Origin: Flavobacteriales bacterium UBA1937
GTDB taxonomy: Bacteria; Bacteroidota; Bacteroidia; Flavobacteriales; Weeksellaceae
NCBI GenBank assembly: GCA_002337005.1
Contig: DDFD01000112.1
Span: 1-58,719 of the forward strand
Direction: 5' to 3'
DNA length: 58,719 nucleotides
In this document: piece after piece, positions 17,186 through 26,183 of the stretch
Layout of the letters: each line of letters begins with the position of its first letter
Numbering within the stretch: the stretch's first letter is position 1
Position numbers and translations under genes: made by a program
Notes under the pieces: model-generated
Told to the model about the DNA's origin: nothing
The model's database searches: none
What the model saw: only the letters and a program-made list of their open reading frames with translations

Positions 17186-18465
17186 TGAAAATTACAGTTA
17201 TTGGTCTCGGTTACGTTGGCTTACCTTTAGCCAGATTATTTGCTACAAAATATGCAGTAATAGGTTTTGATGTCAACCAAAATAGAATTGCAGAACTTAG
17301 AAATTGCAATGATAAAACCCTTGAAGTTTCAGAAGAATTATTAAAAACAGTAATCATTTCTAATAATCCTCAAAAAAACGAAAAAGGACTCTACTTTACC
17401 GCAGATTCAGAAGAAATTAAAGATTCTAACATTTATATTGTAACCGTTCCTACTCCTGTTGACAAAAACAATAAACCAGATTTCTCTCCGCTTTACAATG
17501 CGAGTGAATTGGCAGGAAAAGCCTTGAAAAAAGACGACATCATAATTTATGAATCTACCGTTTTTCCTGGCGCTACAGAAGAAGAATGTGTACCTGTTTT
17601 AGAAAAATTTTCGGGTTTAAAATTCAATCAAGATTTTTTTGTAGGCTATTCTCCTGAAAGAATAAATCCTGGAGACAAAGAACATACCGTAGAAAAAATT
17701 CTGAAAATAACCTCTGGTTCTACTCCCGAAATTGCCCAAAAAGTAGATGAAATATACCAATCTGTACTTCTCGCAGGAACACATCTTGCTCCGTCAATAA
17801 AAGTAGCAGAAGCTGCAAAAGTTATAGAAAATACGCAACGTGATGTTAACATCGCTTTTGTAAATGAGCTTTCTAAAATTTTCAATTTAATGGGAATTGA
17901 TACGCAAGAAGTGCTAAAAGCAGCGGGAACAAAATGGAACTTTTTACCTTTCAAACCAGGATTAGTTGGTGGACATTGTACTGGTGTTGATCCTTATTAT
18001 TTGGCACACAAAGCGATAGAATTTGATTATCATCCCGAAATTATTTTAGCAGGAAGAAGAATGAATGATTCTATGGGAAATTATGTAGCTTCTGAAACGG
18101 TGAAACAAATGCTAAAGAAAGATTCCAAGGTTAAAAATTCTGAAATTCTGGTGTTAGGTTTTGCCTTCAAAGAAAATTGTACTGATTTTAGAAATACGAA
18201 AGTGACTGACATTGTAAAAAATCTGCAAGAATTTGGCGCCAATGTTACGGTTTATGACTCTTGGATTAATGCTGAATCTGCCGAAAAAGAATACAACGTG
18301 AAAGTAAAAAACACACTCCCGAATAAAAAATTTGAAGCCATTGTATTAGCAGTTCCTCATCAAGATTTTTTAAATTTAAATTTAAAAAATTTACTTGCAG
18401 AAAACGGAATTATCTATGATGTAAAAGGTGTTTTACCAAAATCTGAAAACGTCTTCAGACTCTAA
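17185..18465 (+). CDS. UDP-N-acetylhexosamine 6-dehydrogenase (TviB/WbpO type)
   Basis: Oxidises a UDP-N-acetylhexosamine to the uronate. The 426-residue protein has IGLGYVGLPLA (6-16), VPTPVD, YESTVFPGATEE and YSPERINPGD, and the active-site loop GLVGGHCTGVDPYYLAHK with Cys265. The GGHC and SPERINPGD forms are typical of the Vi antigen TviB/WbpO and WecC branches rather than Ugd. With UGD encoded at 809, the locus can supply two acidic sugars. Substrate (GlcNAc or GalNAc) is not decided by sequence. Its stop interlocks with the convergent GT gene. Confidence 0.92.
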   Translation: MKITVIGLGYVGLPLARLFATKYAVIGFDVNQNRIAELRNCNDKTLEVSEELLKTVIISNNPQKNEKGLYFTADSEEIKDSNIYIVTVPTPVDKNNKPDFSPLYNASELAGKALKKDDIIIYESTVFPGATEEECVPVLEKFSGLKFNQDFFVGYSPERINPGDKEHTVEKILKITSGSTPEIAQKVDEIYQSVLLAGTHLAPSIKVAEAAKVIENTQRDVNIAFVNELSKIFNLMGIDTQEVLKAAGTKWNFLPFKPGLVGGHCTGVDPYYLAHKAIEFDYHPEIILAGRRMNDSMGNYVASETVKQMLKKDSKVKNSEILVLGFAFKENCTDFRNTKVTDIVKNLQEFGANVTVYDSWINAESAEKEYNVKVKNTLPNKKFEAIVLAVPHQDFLNLNLKNLLAENGIIYDVKGVLPKSENVFRL

Positions 18466-19460
18466 TTCCCAAATCTTTTTCTGAAAATTTTATAGCCTAA
18501 ATTGGTAGGCAAATTTTGCAAGAAATTTTTCTTTTTAAGTTTAAAAGAAAAAACTGAATCTAAATAATCTACAACAGAAAAAGAAGCTAATTTTTTGTAC
18601 GCATCGTAACTGTATTTCCAGAGTTCTTCGTTTTTCTGGGCTTTCCAATTCATGAGTAAAGTCAAATCTTTATAATCAATTAAATAGCCTAAGATTTGTT
18701 TTTTTCGCTCAGTATTTTGCTCTTTTTGATAATGTTTTTCAAATTCAGTAGCAATGGTAATCCAATTGTCAAAATGTTTTTTCTTACGGTTATGAATCAC
18801 AGAATCTTGGTGAAGATAATAAATATAGGTGTCATCTTTTAAGAAAAAAACGGAATTTAAAACCAATGCTGTTTCAAAGCTTTGAAGAGAATCTTGTGCA
18901 AAAAGCCCTTCTTTGAAATACAATTTATTTTGCTTCAAAAAATCGAGAAGAATCAATTTATTCCAAGACGGGACAGGGAATTTTCCTTGAATAAAACTCT
19001 CAAAAATTTCTGTATTTTCTGTAATTTTTTCTTTCGTATTTAGCAATCTGAAAGCACTAATTTCTTCTTTGGTTTCTAATCTAATGGTTTTTACGTTTCC
19101 GCAAACCATTTCTACTTGTTCACGTTCTGCAATTTCTACCATTTTGGAGATACAATCTGGCGTAATCTCATCATCAGAATCTAAAAAGAAAATATATCTT
19201 CCTTCAGCATTATCAATCCCTACATTTCTTACGACGGAAAGTCCAGAATTTTTCTCGTTTTTTAATATTTTGAAATTAAAATCAGGATGCTTTAGGACGA
19301 AATCTTCTGCCAATCGCATACTGTTATCATTTCCCAAATCATCTACCAATTGAATTTCAATATTTTTATATTCTTGATTTACAACAGATTGCAAACAATT
19401 AACCAGATGATTTTCGCAATTGTAAATTGGGATTGAGATGGTAACTAAGGGTGTACTCAT
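18462..19460 (-). CDS. Family 2 glycosyltransferase (inverted)
   Basis: A 332-residue GT-A enzyme: VTISIPIYNCENHLVNCLQSV, LVDDLGNDNS, SGLSVVRNVGIDNA and FLDSDDEITPD. LFAQDSLQSFE near 195 is in the acceptor-side position where others have an ED motif. It sits alone on the minus strand, its stop sharing four bases with the gene ending at 18465 and its start divergent from the acyltransferase at 19546. A TATTTTTG box at 19496-19503 (minus) may drive it. Confidence 0.88.
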   Translation of the reverse strand: MSTPLVTISIPIYNCENHLVNCLQSVVNQEYKNIEIQLVDDLGNDNSMRLAEDFVLKHPDFNFKILKNEKNSGLSVVRNVGIDNAEGRYIFFLDSDDEITPDCISKMVEIAEREQVEMVCGNVKTIRLETKEEISAFRLLNTKEKITENTEIFESFIQGKFPVPSWNKLILLDFLKQNKLYFKEGLFAQDSLQSFETALVLNSVFFLKDDTYIYYLHQDSVIHNRKKKHFDNWITIATEFEKHYQKEQNTERKKQILGYLIDYKDLTLLMNWKAQKNEELWKYSYDAYKKLASFSVVDYLDSVFSFKLKKKNFLQNLPTNLGYKIFRKRFGN

Positions 19461-19495
19461 TTATGAAAGTTTTGCCTAAAACGTTTATTATGAAG

Positions 19496-19503
19496 CAAAA
19501 ATA
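19496..19503 (-). promoter_or_regulatory. -7 box for the inverted GT2 gene
   Basis: The complement of CAAAAATA gives TATTTTTG, a match to TAnnTTTG, 35 bases before the minus-strand ATG at 19460. No clear -33 TTG is seen. Confidence 0.4.
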
Positions 19504-19515
19504 GAATTATTTTGA

Positions 19516-19523
19516 TAAATTTG
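19516..19523 (+). promoter_or_regulatory. -7 box for the block starting at 19546
   Basis: TAAATTTG matches the consensus and lies 22 bases before the TTG start at 19546. A second TAAATTTG at 19541-19548 contains that start codon. The two boxes and the minus-strand box at 19496 form a compact divergent promoter region. Confidence 0.4.
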
Positions 19524-19545
19524 TGAAAGAAATACACCATTAAAT

Positions 19546-20079
19546 TTGATTCATAAACTCTTACAATACATTTTGAGAAAAAGAACTTTCTCAGAATTAA
19601 GGAAAAATAAAAATTCAAAAATCCCCAATAGTACTAAAATTGGGAATTACGCTCATTGTATTATTTCTGATGATGCTAATATCCATTTTGAAGAAAAAAT
19701 TGAAATTAGAAATAATTGCAATTTTGTAGTTGGTAAAAAAGCAGAATTAAAAATTGAGAGAGGTGTTTTTATGAATAATTTTTGTTCTATAAACTGTTTA
19801 GAAAAGATAGAAATCGGAGAAAACACTCTTTTTGGTGAATCAGTTAAGCTATATGATCATAATCATCAATACACTCACGAAAAAATAGAGCGTCAGTCAT
19901 TTAACACATCTCCTATTAAAATTGGGAAAAATTGCTGGCTTGGTAGCAATGTGGTTATCCTAAAGGGCGTAGAAATTGGTGACAATAGCATTATAGGCGC
20001 TGGTTGTATTATTTACAAAAACATTCCTGCTGGTTCCGTGGTTATTAACAAACAAGAATTAATAATTAAAAACCTTTAA
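19546..20079 (+). CDS. Hexapeptide-repeat acyltransferase
   Basis: A 177-residue left-handed beta-helix acetyltransferase of the maltose/galactoside acetyltransferase kind. The repeats run from about residue 28; LYDHNHQYTHEK holds the catalytic His region, and IGKNCWLGSNVVILKGVEIGDNSIIGAG is the characteristic end of the helix. It probably O-acetylates a sugar or the growing polysaccharide. No ATG is available before residue 75, so TTG at 19546 is the likely start. It is followed two bases later by a GT2 gene. Confidence 0.85.
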   Translation: MIHKLLQYILRKRTFSELRKNKNSKIPNSTKIGNYAHCIISDDANIHFEEKIEIRNNCNFVVGKKAELKIERGVFMNNFCSINCLEKIEIGENTLFGESVKLYDHNHQYTHEKIERQSFNTSPIKIGKNCWLGSNVVILKGVEIGDNSIIGAGCIIYKNIPAGSVVINKQELIIKNL

Positions 20080-20081
20080 GA

Positions 20082-20891
20082 ATGACATTTTCTGTTTTAA
20101 TAGCTCATTTTAACAATTATCAATATTTCAAACAATGCTATGAAAGTTTGAAAAGACAAACTGTTCAAAATTTTGAAATTGTAATAGTAGATGACTGTTC
20201 TACTGATGACTCCCTAGAAAAAATTAAAAATTTTTCTCAAGAAGACCACAGAATAAAACTCTACAAAAACGAAAAAAACGAAGGAGTAGGCTATACCAAA
20301 AAAAGATGTGTAGAACTGGCTTCTGGTGAAATTTGTGGTTTTCTAGATCCAGACGACGCTTTAGTTTCAGATGCAATAGAAGTTGTTTTAGAAAATTATA
20401 AAAATACAAATATTGTAGCCACTTATTCACAATTTTATCTTTGTGATAAAGATTTAAATGTTGAAAAAATATTCCCCAATACTCAAAAAATAAAAAATAA
20501 CAATCCACTATTTTTTAATATTTATTTTGAAGTAGCTCACTTTTTTACTTTCAAGAAGGATGCATATTTGAAAACAGAGGGCATTAATGAAAAATATAAA
20601 GTTGTAGAAGATATTGATTTCTATTTAAAACTGTACGAAATCGGTAGTTTCCAATTTATAAAAAAACCACTTTACTTATACCGCATTCATAAAACTGGGC
20701 TTTCTCACGATGAAACAAAAATCAATATAAAAAATGAGACTTGGCATACTGTACTACTAAATGCTGCCAAAAGAAGAAATATTACTAAACTATTTGGAAA
20801 AAAAATTAATGATATAGAAAATTTACCCAAATTTATTTTCCAAAAAGAGAACACACTGCTAAAAAAAATAAAAAGAAAACTTAAATGGTAG
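20082..20891 (+). CDS. Family 2 glycosyltransferase
   Basis: A 269-residue GT-A enzyme: FSVLIAHFNNYQYFKQCYESL, IVDDCSTDDS, NEGVGYTKKRCVELASGE and the metal motif FLDPDDALVSD; VEDIDFYLKL gives the catalytic ED. The C-terminal tail is strongly basic. It overlaps the next gene by seven bases. Donor and acceptor are unknown. Confidence 0.9.
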   Translation: MTFSVLIAHFNNYQYFKQCYESLKRQTVQNFEIVIVDDCSTDDSLEKIKNFSQEDHRIKLYKNEKNEGVGYTKKRCVELASGEICGFLDPDDALVSDAIEVVLENYKNTNIVATYSQFYLCDKDLNVEKIFPNTQKIKNNNPLFFNIYFEVAHFFTFKKDAYLKTEGINEKYKVVEDIDFYLKLYEIGSFQFIKKPLYLYRIHKTGLSHDETKINIKNETWHTVLLNAAKRRNITKLFGKKINDIENLPKFIFQKENTLLKKIKRKLKW

Positions 20892-21904
20892 ATATCTTCA
20901 TTAAATCTTTTAACCGACCTTATTATCTTGACCGTTGTTTGCAAAGCATAGAAAACTTTGTAGAAGGAGATTTTTTGATTAAAGTTTTAGATGATGGTAC
21001 TCCAGAAAAATATCTCAAAAAAATAAAACACAAATACCCGAACATAGAAATTTTAACTTCTAAAAATTATCAAAATAAAGTTTCTGCTATTGAAGAAAAC
21101 CTAAAATCAGGCAAAGGAATAGATGGTTTTAGCATACCAACAGATTTATGGTATTCTAATGCAAAAAATGCCTCAGAATATTTTATAATGACTGAAGATG
21201 ATGTGTGGTTTACTCAAAAAATCAATGTAAATGAATTACAAGAAACTTGCGAGCAAAATAAAATTTCATTACTTAAACTTGGCTGGCTTGGAAACAATAA
21301 AGACGACGAATGGACAGTTATTTCTGAAATATCAGAAGTGATTAATCGTGTGCATCCAAAAGATCTATTGCTTTTCCCAGACTTCATTAATGAACTTTTT
21401 TTTTATAATAAATTTAAATTTTTTACCATTCTTTACAAACTAGGAATTGTAGATAATAACACCAAACAAAAATATTGGGCTCTCAATTCTATTTTGATGG
21501 GATTTTGGGAAAAAGAATATTGGCTACACATTTGGAAAGACGCCAAAGGAAAAGTAGATGAAAAACAACAGCTCAGAAATGCTTCTAATTTTTACAAAAA
21601 GAACAAACATAATCCGAATTTTCTGGCAAAATTAAATTCAGAAGTAATGAAAACCACCTTTCAATCTTCTGCTACCAATTCTTATCACCAATATGGTGAT
21701 GATTTTGATGTCAATTATTTCAATCATTTGATTAATAAAGCTTGGTATAATGATGTTTTTGACGAAATGCAAAATTTTCCTAAAGATTTTTCTTTAGAAT
21801 ATTTTGAAAAATTTTTAGATTCTAATGTAAACAAAATAGCCTTTAGAAATTGGATAGAAAAATTCAAATCCCAATACAGAAATTTAGGCTGCAAAGTAGA
21901 TTAA
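20885..21904 (+). CDS. Glycosyltransferase (GT2-like, divergent)
   Basis: A 339-residue protein with a GT-A-like N-terminus: VDIFIKSFNRPYYLDRCLQSIENF, VLDDGTPEKY and, in the middle, FIMTEDDVWF, where Glu-Asp-Asp takes the place of DxD. The C-terminal 200 residues (LLKLGWLGNNKDDEW, SYHQYGDDFDVNYFNHL) match nothing I recognise and may form the acceptor domain. It overlaps the previous GT by seven bases and the next GT by one base (TAATG). Confidence 0.75.
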   Translation: MVDIFIKSFNRPYYLDRCLQSIENFVEGDFLIKVLDDGTPEKYLKKIKHKYPNIEILTSKNYQNKVSAIEENLKSGKGIDGFSIPTDLWYSNAKNASEYFIMTEDDVWFTQKINVNELQETCEQNKISLLKLGWLGNNKDDEWTVISEISEVINRVHPKDLLLFPDFINELFFYNKFKFFTILYKLGIVDNNTKQKYWALNSILMGFWEKEYWLHIWKDAKGKVDEKQQLRNASNFYKKNKHNPNFLAKLNSEVMKTTFQSSATNSYHQYGDDFDVNYFNHLINKAWYNDVFDEMQNFPKDFSLEYFEKFLDSNVNKIAFRNWIEKFKSQYRNLGCKVD

Positions 21905-23070
21905 TGGAAAAGAATAAAAAAATAAAAGTCCTTTTTCGTCTTCGCTCATTAGAAATGGGCGGTGTTCCGCGTGTCATTTTGGATTTACTAAGAAATTTAC
22001 CAAAAGATAAATTTGATTTTACCTTAATGCTTAATCTCTATCAAGGTGAATTGGTTTCCGAAATCCCAAAAGATATTAAGCTTATTGTGATAGAAAAAGG
22101 ACGTGAACAAATGTCTAAGAATCCTTTCATCCAAAAAATACAACTAGGCTTAAGAAGGTTAAAACTAGAAATTTATGACCAATTTCCTTCAATCTTATAT
22201 GCACTTAAAGTAAAAGAAGACTTTGATATAGAAGTTTCTCCAGGTTATGCAGAATTTGAAATGGTACTGAAATCCCCAAACAAAAAATCTAGAAAAATTG
22301 GCTGGTTTCACACCGATGTAAGCTATGACACAGACAAAGAACGCGTAATGAAACGCATCAATCTAATGAAAAAATTTGATTGGATGATTTTTGGGGCAGC
22401 CCAAACTAGGCAAGTAATTGAAGACCTTTATGGTATTTCTTACCCGAAAAGTTCTGTAATCTATAATGTCATCAAACTGCCAGAAGTAAGAAAAAAAGCT
22501 GAAGAATTTATCGTAGATTTTGAGACAAGACCTACCTTTGTATCTATTGGCAGATTACACCACAGAAAAGGATATGCAGAACTAATGCGCATTCACAAAA
22601 GGCTTTTAGACCAAAACTTATTGCATTCCATAACAGTAATTGGTGGCGGAAACGAGATGGAAAATTTAAAGAATCAAGCGAAAGAATTGGGCGTAGAAAA
22701 AACTTTTATACTTTTGGATTCACAAAGAAATCCTTGGCCTTATGTAAAATCTGCTGATTATTTTGTACTTCCTTCTAAATCAGAAAGCTATCCTTTAACC
22801 ATTGGTGAAGTGATGGGATTGCATAAACCGATTATTTCTACCAATGTGGGCGGAATTCCTGAAATGATAGATGACGGAAAAGATGGAATTTTGGTTAACT
22901 TTGATGAAGATGAAATCTTCGAAGCGATGAAAAAATTTCTTACTGAACCAGAATTAGTAAAAAAAATTACAGAAGGTACACTTTCTGCTGATGAAAAATT
23001 TGATGAAAATAAAATTTACCAGCAGGTTACCGAAGTTTTTGAGCAACAATATAAAAATTTAATAAAATAA
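21904..23070 (+). CDS. Family 4 glycosyltransferase
   Basis: A 388-residue retaining GT-B enzyme. The N-terminal domain has RLRSLEMGGVPRVILDLLRNL; the C-terminal donor domain has SIGRLHHRKGYAELM, VIGGGNEMENL, SKSESYPLTIGEVMGL (the EX7E pair) and ISTNVGGIPEMI. A start 18 codons upstream is open inside the previous gene, but the ATG at 21904 is joined to that gene's stop and starts at the expected MEKNKKIKVLF. It is similar throughout to the GT4 at 29477 (shared ...NLPKDK... and ...LLNLY.G motifs), so the two are probably paralogues. Confidence 0.92.
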   Translation: MEKNKKIKVLFRLRSLEMGGVPRVILDLLRNLPKDKFDFTLMLNLYQGELVSEIPKDIKLIVIEKGREQMSKNPFIQKIQLGLRRLKLEIYDQFPSILYALKVKEDFDIEVSPGYAEFEMVLKSPNKKSRKIGWFHTDVSYDTDKERVMKRINLMKKFDWMIFGAAQTRQVIEDLYGISYPKSSVIYNVIKLPEVRKKAEEFIVDFETRPTFVSIGRLHHRKGYAELMRIHKRLLDQNLLHSITVIGGGNEMENLKNQAKELGVEKTFILLDSQRNPWPYVKSADYFVLPSKSESYPLTIGEVMGLHKPIISTNVGGIPEMIDDGKDGILVNFDEDEIFEAMKKFLTEPELVKKITEGTLSADEKFDENKIYQQVTEVFEQQYKNLIK

Positions 23071-23120
23071 ATAGATGCTTGTTTCGAGTAAAATCTCGTA
23101 CCTCATATCTCCTATCACAA

Positions 23121-24035
23121 ATGAAAAAAATCACCATTATCACCCCAACTTACAATCGGGCAAAAACACTCCCAAAAGTTTTTGAATCTCTCCTAAAACA
23201 GAGTTTCAAAGATTTTATTTGGATAATTCTAGATGATGGTTCTACAGATAATACCACAGAAGTGGTAGAAAACTTCCAACTGCTCAATCCTTTTTTTGAA
23301 ATTATATATAGGAAAGATAAAAATCGTCATAAATTTTTGACCGTTTTGGAAGGTATAAAAATGATAAAAACGCCTTATTTTATGGTGGTAGATTCTGATG
23401 ATATTTATCCTGAAGATGCATTAGAAACATTAATCTCAGAAGTTGAAAAAATTGAAAATCAAGACAATTACATTGCTGTGATGGGACTTTCGGCTGATGA
23501 AAATGGTAAAATTGTAGGCAATCAATATCCTAACAATGGTTTTGATGGTAGTATTTTTGAGATGCGCTATAAACATAAAGTAAGAGGCGATAAATTCGGG
23601 ATTTTTATTACTAAAACTTATCACCGAGAAATTTCTGGGAAAGATTTTAGCCAATACGAAGGCAAAGGTTACATTCCGCAAAGTGTGATTTTTAATGAAT
23701 ATGATGCTAAAGGAATCAAAACCAGATTTATTAATAAAGTGGTACGGTTTTATCTAAAAGATGAGGATGATGCAGCTTCTGTTTCTAATACAAGATGGAG
23801 CGGAAAAAACCTTTTCGGATTGGCAGAAGGTCATCTTTCTTTCTTAAATTCTTATGGAAATCAGTTGTTTTCTTACCCAAAACCTATGTTAAGAAACTTA
23901 ATTGGTTACCAAACGTATGCTATTAAAAATGGAAGGGAAATTTCAAAAATCATTGCTGATGTTAAAAATCCTTTAATTAAAGTTGTAGGTGTTTTAACTT
24001 TACCATTTTCATTGAGCTATCAAAAATTAAAATAG
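23121..24035 (+). CDS. Family 2 glycosyltransferase
   Basis: A 304-residue GT-A enzyme: ITIITPTYNRAKTLPKVFESLL, LDDGSTDNT, FMVVDSDDIYPEDAL as metal site and a domain with GYIPQSVIFNEY. The ATG at 23121 is chosen over an upstream start at 23079, which would add 14 residues before the first beta strand. The stop (TAG) overlaps the GTG start of the next gene by one base. Confidence 0.9.
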   Translation: MKKITIITPTYNRAKTLPKVFESLLKQSFKDFIWIILDDGSTDNTTEVVENFQLLNPFFEIIYRKDKNRHKFLTVLEGIKMIKTPYFMVVDSDDIYPEDALETLISEVEKIENQDNYIAVMGLSADENGKIVGNQYPNNGFDGSIFEMRYKHKVRGDKFGIFITKTYHREISGKDFSQYEGKGYIPQSVIFNEYDAKGIKTRFINKVVRFYLKDEDDAASVSNTRWSGKNLFGLAEGHLSFLNSYGNQLFSYPKPMLRNLIGYQTYAIKNGREISKIIADVKNPLIKVVGVLTLPFSLSYQKLK

Positions 24036-25177
24036 TGGAAAATTCCAAAAAAATATTACTCGTTTATTATAAACTCTTTAAACCTGGTGGAGTTGCCAAG
24101 GTCTTGACCAATCTTGCCAATTCTTTGTCAGAAGTAGGTTATACTGTGGAAATCCTCCTAATGATGGAAGAACAAGAGCATTTTTATCCTTTGAATTCTG
24201 ATATAAAAGTTCATAACATAGACACATTTTCTCACTGGACCTGGAAAATTTGTGAATTTAATGTAAAACATCTGAGATTCATTCCTAAAATTAGAAATAT
24301 CAATGCTTACATTTATCATATTGGTGTTTTCCTGATGCTTCGAAATTGGATGAGAAAAAACCATCAAAATTATGATACTATTATTTCTGCTTGGTATAAA
24401 TTGTCCTCATTCTTGGCTCTCAATAAAAAGGTAAACAAAAAAACGGTAGCTTGGGAACACGTTACTTATGAAACTGGCGGATTGCTTTTTAAAGATACTC
24501 TGAGAAGATATTACAAACATCTGAAAGGAATTGTTTGTATTAATTCTCCTTCTATAGAACATTACAAACAGTATAACAAAACCTATTTTATCCCGAATAT
24601 TATTGGAGAGCCCTTTGAAAATCAAGCGGAAATTAATTTTGAAAATAAAGAAAATCTTATTTCATTTGTGGGAAGGCTTGACAGAGAAAAAAATGTAATT
24701 GCCCTTCTGGAAATTTTCAAAGAATCAAAAATACCTGTAGATTGGAAACTTCAAATTATAGGCGATGGAAACGAAAGAAAAAATTTGGAACAGTATATAG
24801 AAAAAAATCAATTACAAAAACGTGTGATTTTCTATGGAACCAAGACCTCTGAAGAGATTTTAGAATTGCTTAGAAAATCAAAAATCTTTGGTTTCACTTC
24901 ACTCAAAGAAGCTTTGCCAACCGTATTAGTAGAGGCTATGTTTTGTGGTAATGCCCTAATTTCCTATGATTGTAATTATGGCCCTTCTGATATCATAAAT
25001 GAAAAGAATGGTTTTTTAATTCCCATTAATAACAAAAAGATTTTGAAGGAAAATTTTGAAGTTTTAATAAAGAATAAAGAAATTTTGAATGATTATATGG
25101 CAAATGCTTTTATAGAGTCTCAACACTGGAAGAAAGAAAAAATTGTAAATAAATGGACAGAATTACTCAACCATTAA
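24035..25177 (+). CDS. Family 4 glycosyltransferase
   Basis: A 380-residue GT-B enzyme starting at GTG. It has KPGGVAKVLTNLANSLSEVG in the N-terminal domain and FVGRLDREKNVIALLEIF, IIGDGNERKNLEQYI, TSLKEALPTVLVEAMFCG (EX7E) and SYDCNYGPSDII in the donor domain. The last motif is common in GT4 enzymes that use UDP-GalNAc or UDP-Gal, but specificity cannot be asserted. The 3' end overlaps the next GT by 25 bases. Confidence 0.92.
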   Translation: MENSKKILLVYYKLFKPGGVAKVLTNLANSLSEVGYTVEILLMMEEQEHFYPLNSDIKVHNIDTFSHWTWKICEFNVKHLRFIPKIRNINAYIYHIGVFLMLRNWMRKNHQNYDTIISAWYKLSSFLALNKKVNKKTVAWEHVTYETGGLLFKDTLRRYYKHLKGIVCINSPSIEHYKQYNKTYFIPNIIGEPFENQAEINFENKENLISFVGRLDREKNVIALLEIFKESKIPVDWKLQIIGDGNERKNLEQYIEKNQLQKRVIFYGTKTSEEILELLRKSKIFGFTSLKEALPTVLVEAMFCGNALISYDCNYGPSDIINEKNGFLIPINNKKILKENFEVLIKNKEILNDYMANAFIESQHWKKEKIVNKWTELLNH

Positions 25178-26130
25178 TTAGCATTATTGTCCCTGCATAC
25201 AATTGTGAAAAATACATTGAAAAGTGTATTGATTCTATTTTACATCAAACTTATCAAAATTTTGAGCTAATCATTATTAACGATGGTTCGAAAGACAATA
25301 CATTAGAAAAAATAAGCACATATAATAACAAAAGCAAAATTACGGTAATTAGTATAGAAAACAATGGTGTTAGCAATGCTAGAAACTTAGGAATTAAAAA
25401 CTCTAAAGGAGATTATATTTGTTTTATAGATTCTGATGATTGGGTAGAAAAAGAATATTTAGAATCTTTTGTTAAAAACATAACAGACAAAGAAGAATTA
25501 CTAATTCAAGATATCATACAAAATGAAAAACCAAAATATAATTATAAACTGAACTCTATAGATATCTTTCAGGATACAAATATTTTATTTTCTGTCTATA
25601 ATCCTTTGGCTTTTGGTGGCCCTGTTTGTAAACTATTTAATTCTGATATTATAAAATCACAAAAAATTTTATTTGATACAAGTTTAAGTTATGGTGAAGA
25701 CTTAGTTTTTTTTCTTAATTACCTTAAATATAACAAGAAAATAAAATATCTTCCATTTGCAAACTATCATTATATCTACAACTCCAATTCTCTTAGCACA
25801 AAAAAGTATAATTTTGAGAATTATTTAGAATTATTGAAACAGGTAATATCCTTTAAAACTTTTGTCAAAATAAACGAATCATCTAATAAAGACATTCGTA
25901 ATTTTCTTTGGGATTATTTTGAATGTGCACTAGACAGTTTATATTATCATAAAACTAAGACAATAGTAAGATTAAAAAAAATAAATATTCTAAAAAAAAT
26001 AATGCCAGATTTTAAAATTAGCAAAGATATCTCCATCAATAGGAAAATAATATTATATTTAATAAAATATCCACTAATTTTAGATTGTTACCAACTTTTA
26101 AAGCACTCAATTTCTGATGTAAAAAAGTAA
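25153..26130 (+). CDS. Family 2 glycosyltransferase
   Basis: A 325-residue GT-A enzyme: ISIIVPAYNCEKYIEKCIDSI, IINDGSKDNT, NGVSNARNLGIKNSKGDY and FIDSDDWVEKEYL; SYGEDLVFFLNYL is the ED motif. It closely resembles the GT2 at 14684 in these motifs. Its start lies 25 bases inside the previous gene. The C-terminal half is Lys- and Ile-rich and the gene has lower GC than the flanking operon. Confidence 0.9.
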   Translation: MDRITQPLISIIVPAYNCEKYIEKCIDSILHQTYQNFELIIINDGSKDNTLEKISTYNNKSKITVISIENNGVSNARNLGIKNSKGDYICFIDSDDWVEKEYLESFVKNITDKEELLIQDIIQNEKPKYNYKLNSIDIFQDTNILFSVYNPLAFGGPVCKLFNSDIIKSQKILFDTSLSYGEDLVFFLNYLKYNKKIKYLPFANYHYIYNSNSLSTKKYNFENYLELLKQVISFKTFVKINESSNKDIRNFLWDYFECALDSLYYHKTKTIVRLKKINILKKIMPDFKISKDISINRKIILYLIKYPLILDCYQLLKHSISDVKK

Positions 26131-26156
26131 AATATCAAGAATATAAAAATATAATT

Positions 26157-26176
26157 AAAAAAAAATTAAAAAAAAA
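26157..26176 (+). repeat. Two A9 tracts upstream of a GT2 gene
   Basis: A9 at 26157-26165 and A9 at 26168-26176 separated by TT lie just before the ATG at 26184. They could act as a translation-enhancing A-rich leader or as slippage-prone sequence. Confidence 0.5.
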
Positions 26177-26183
26177 TCAAATA

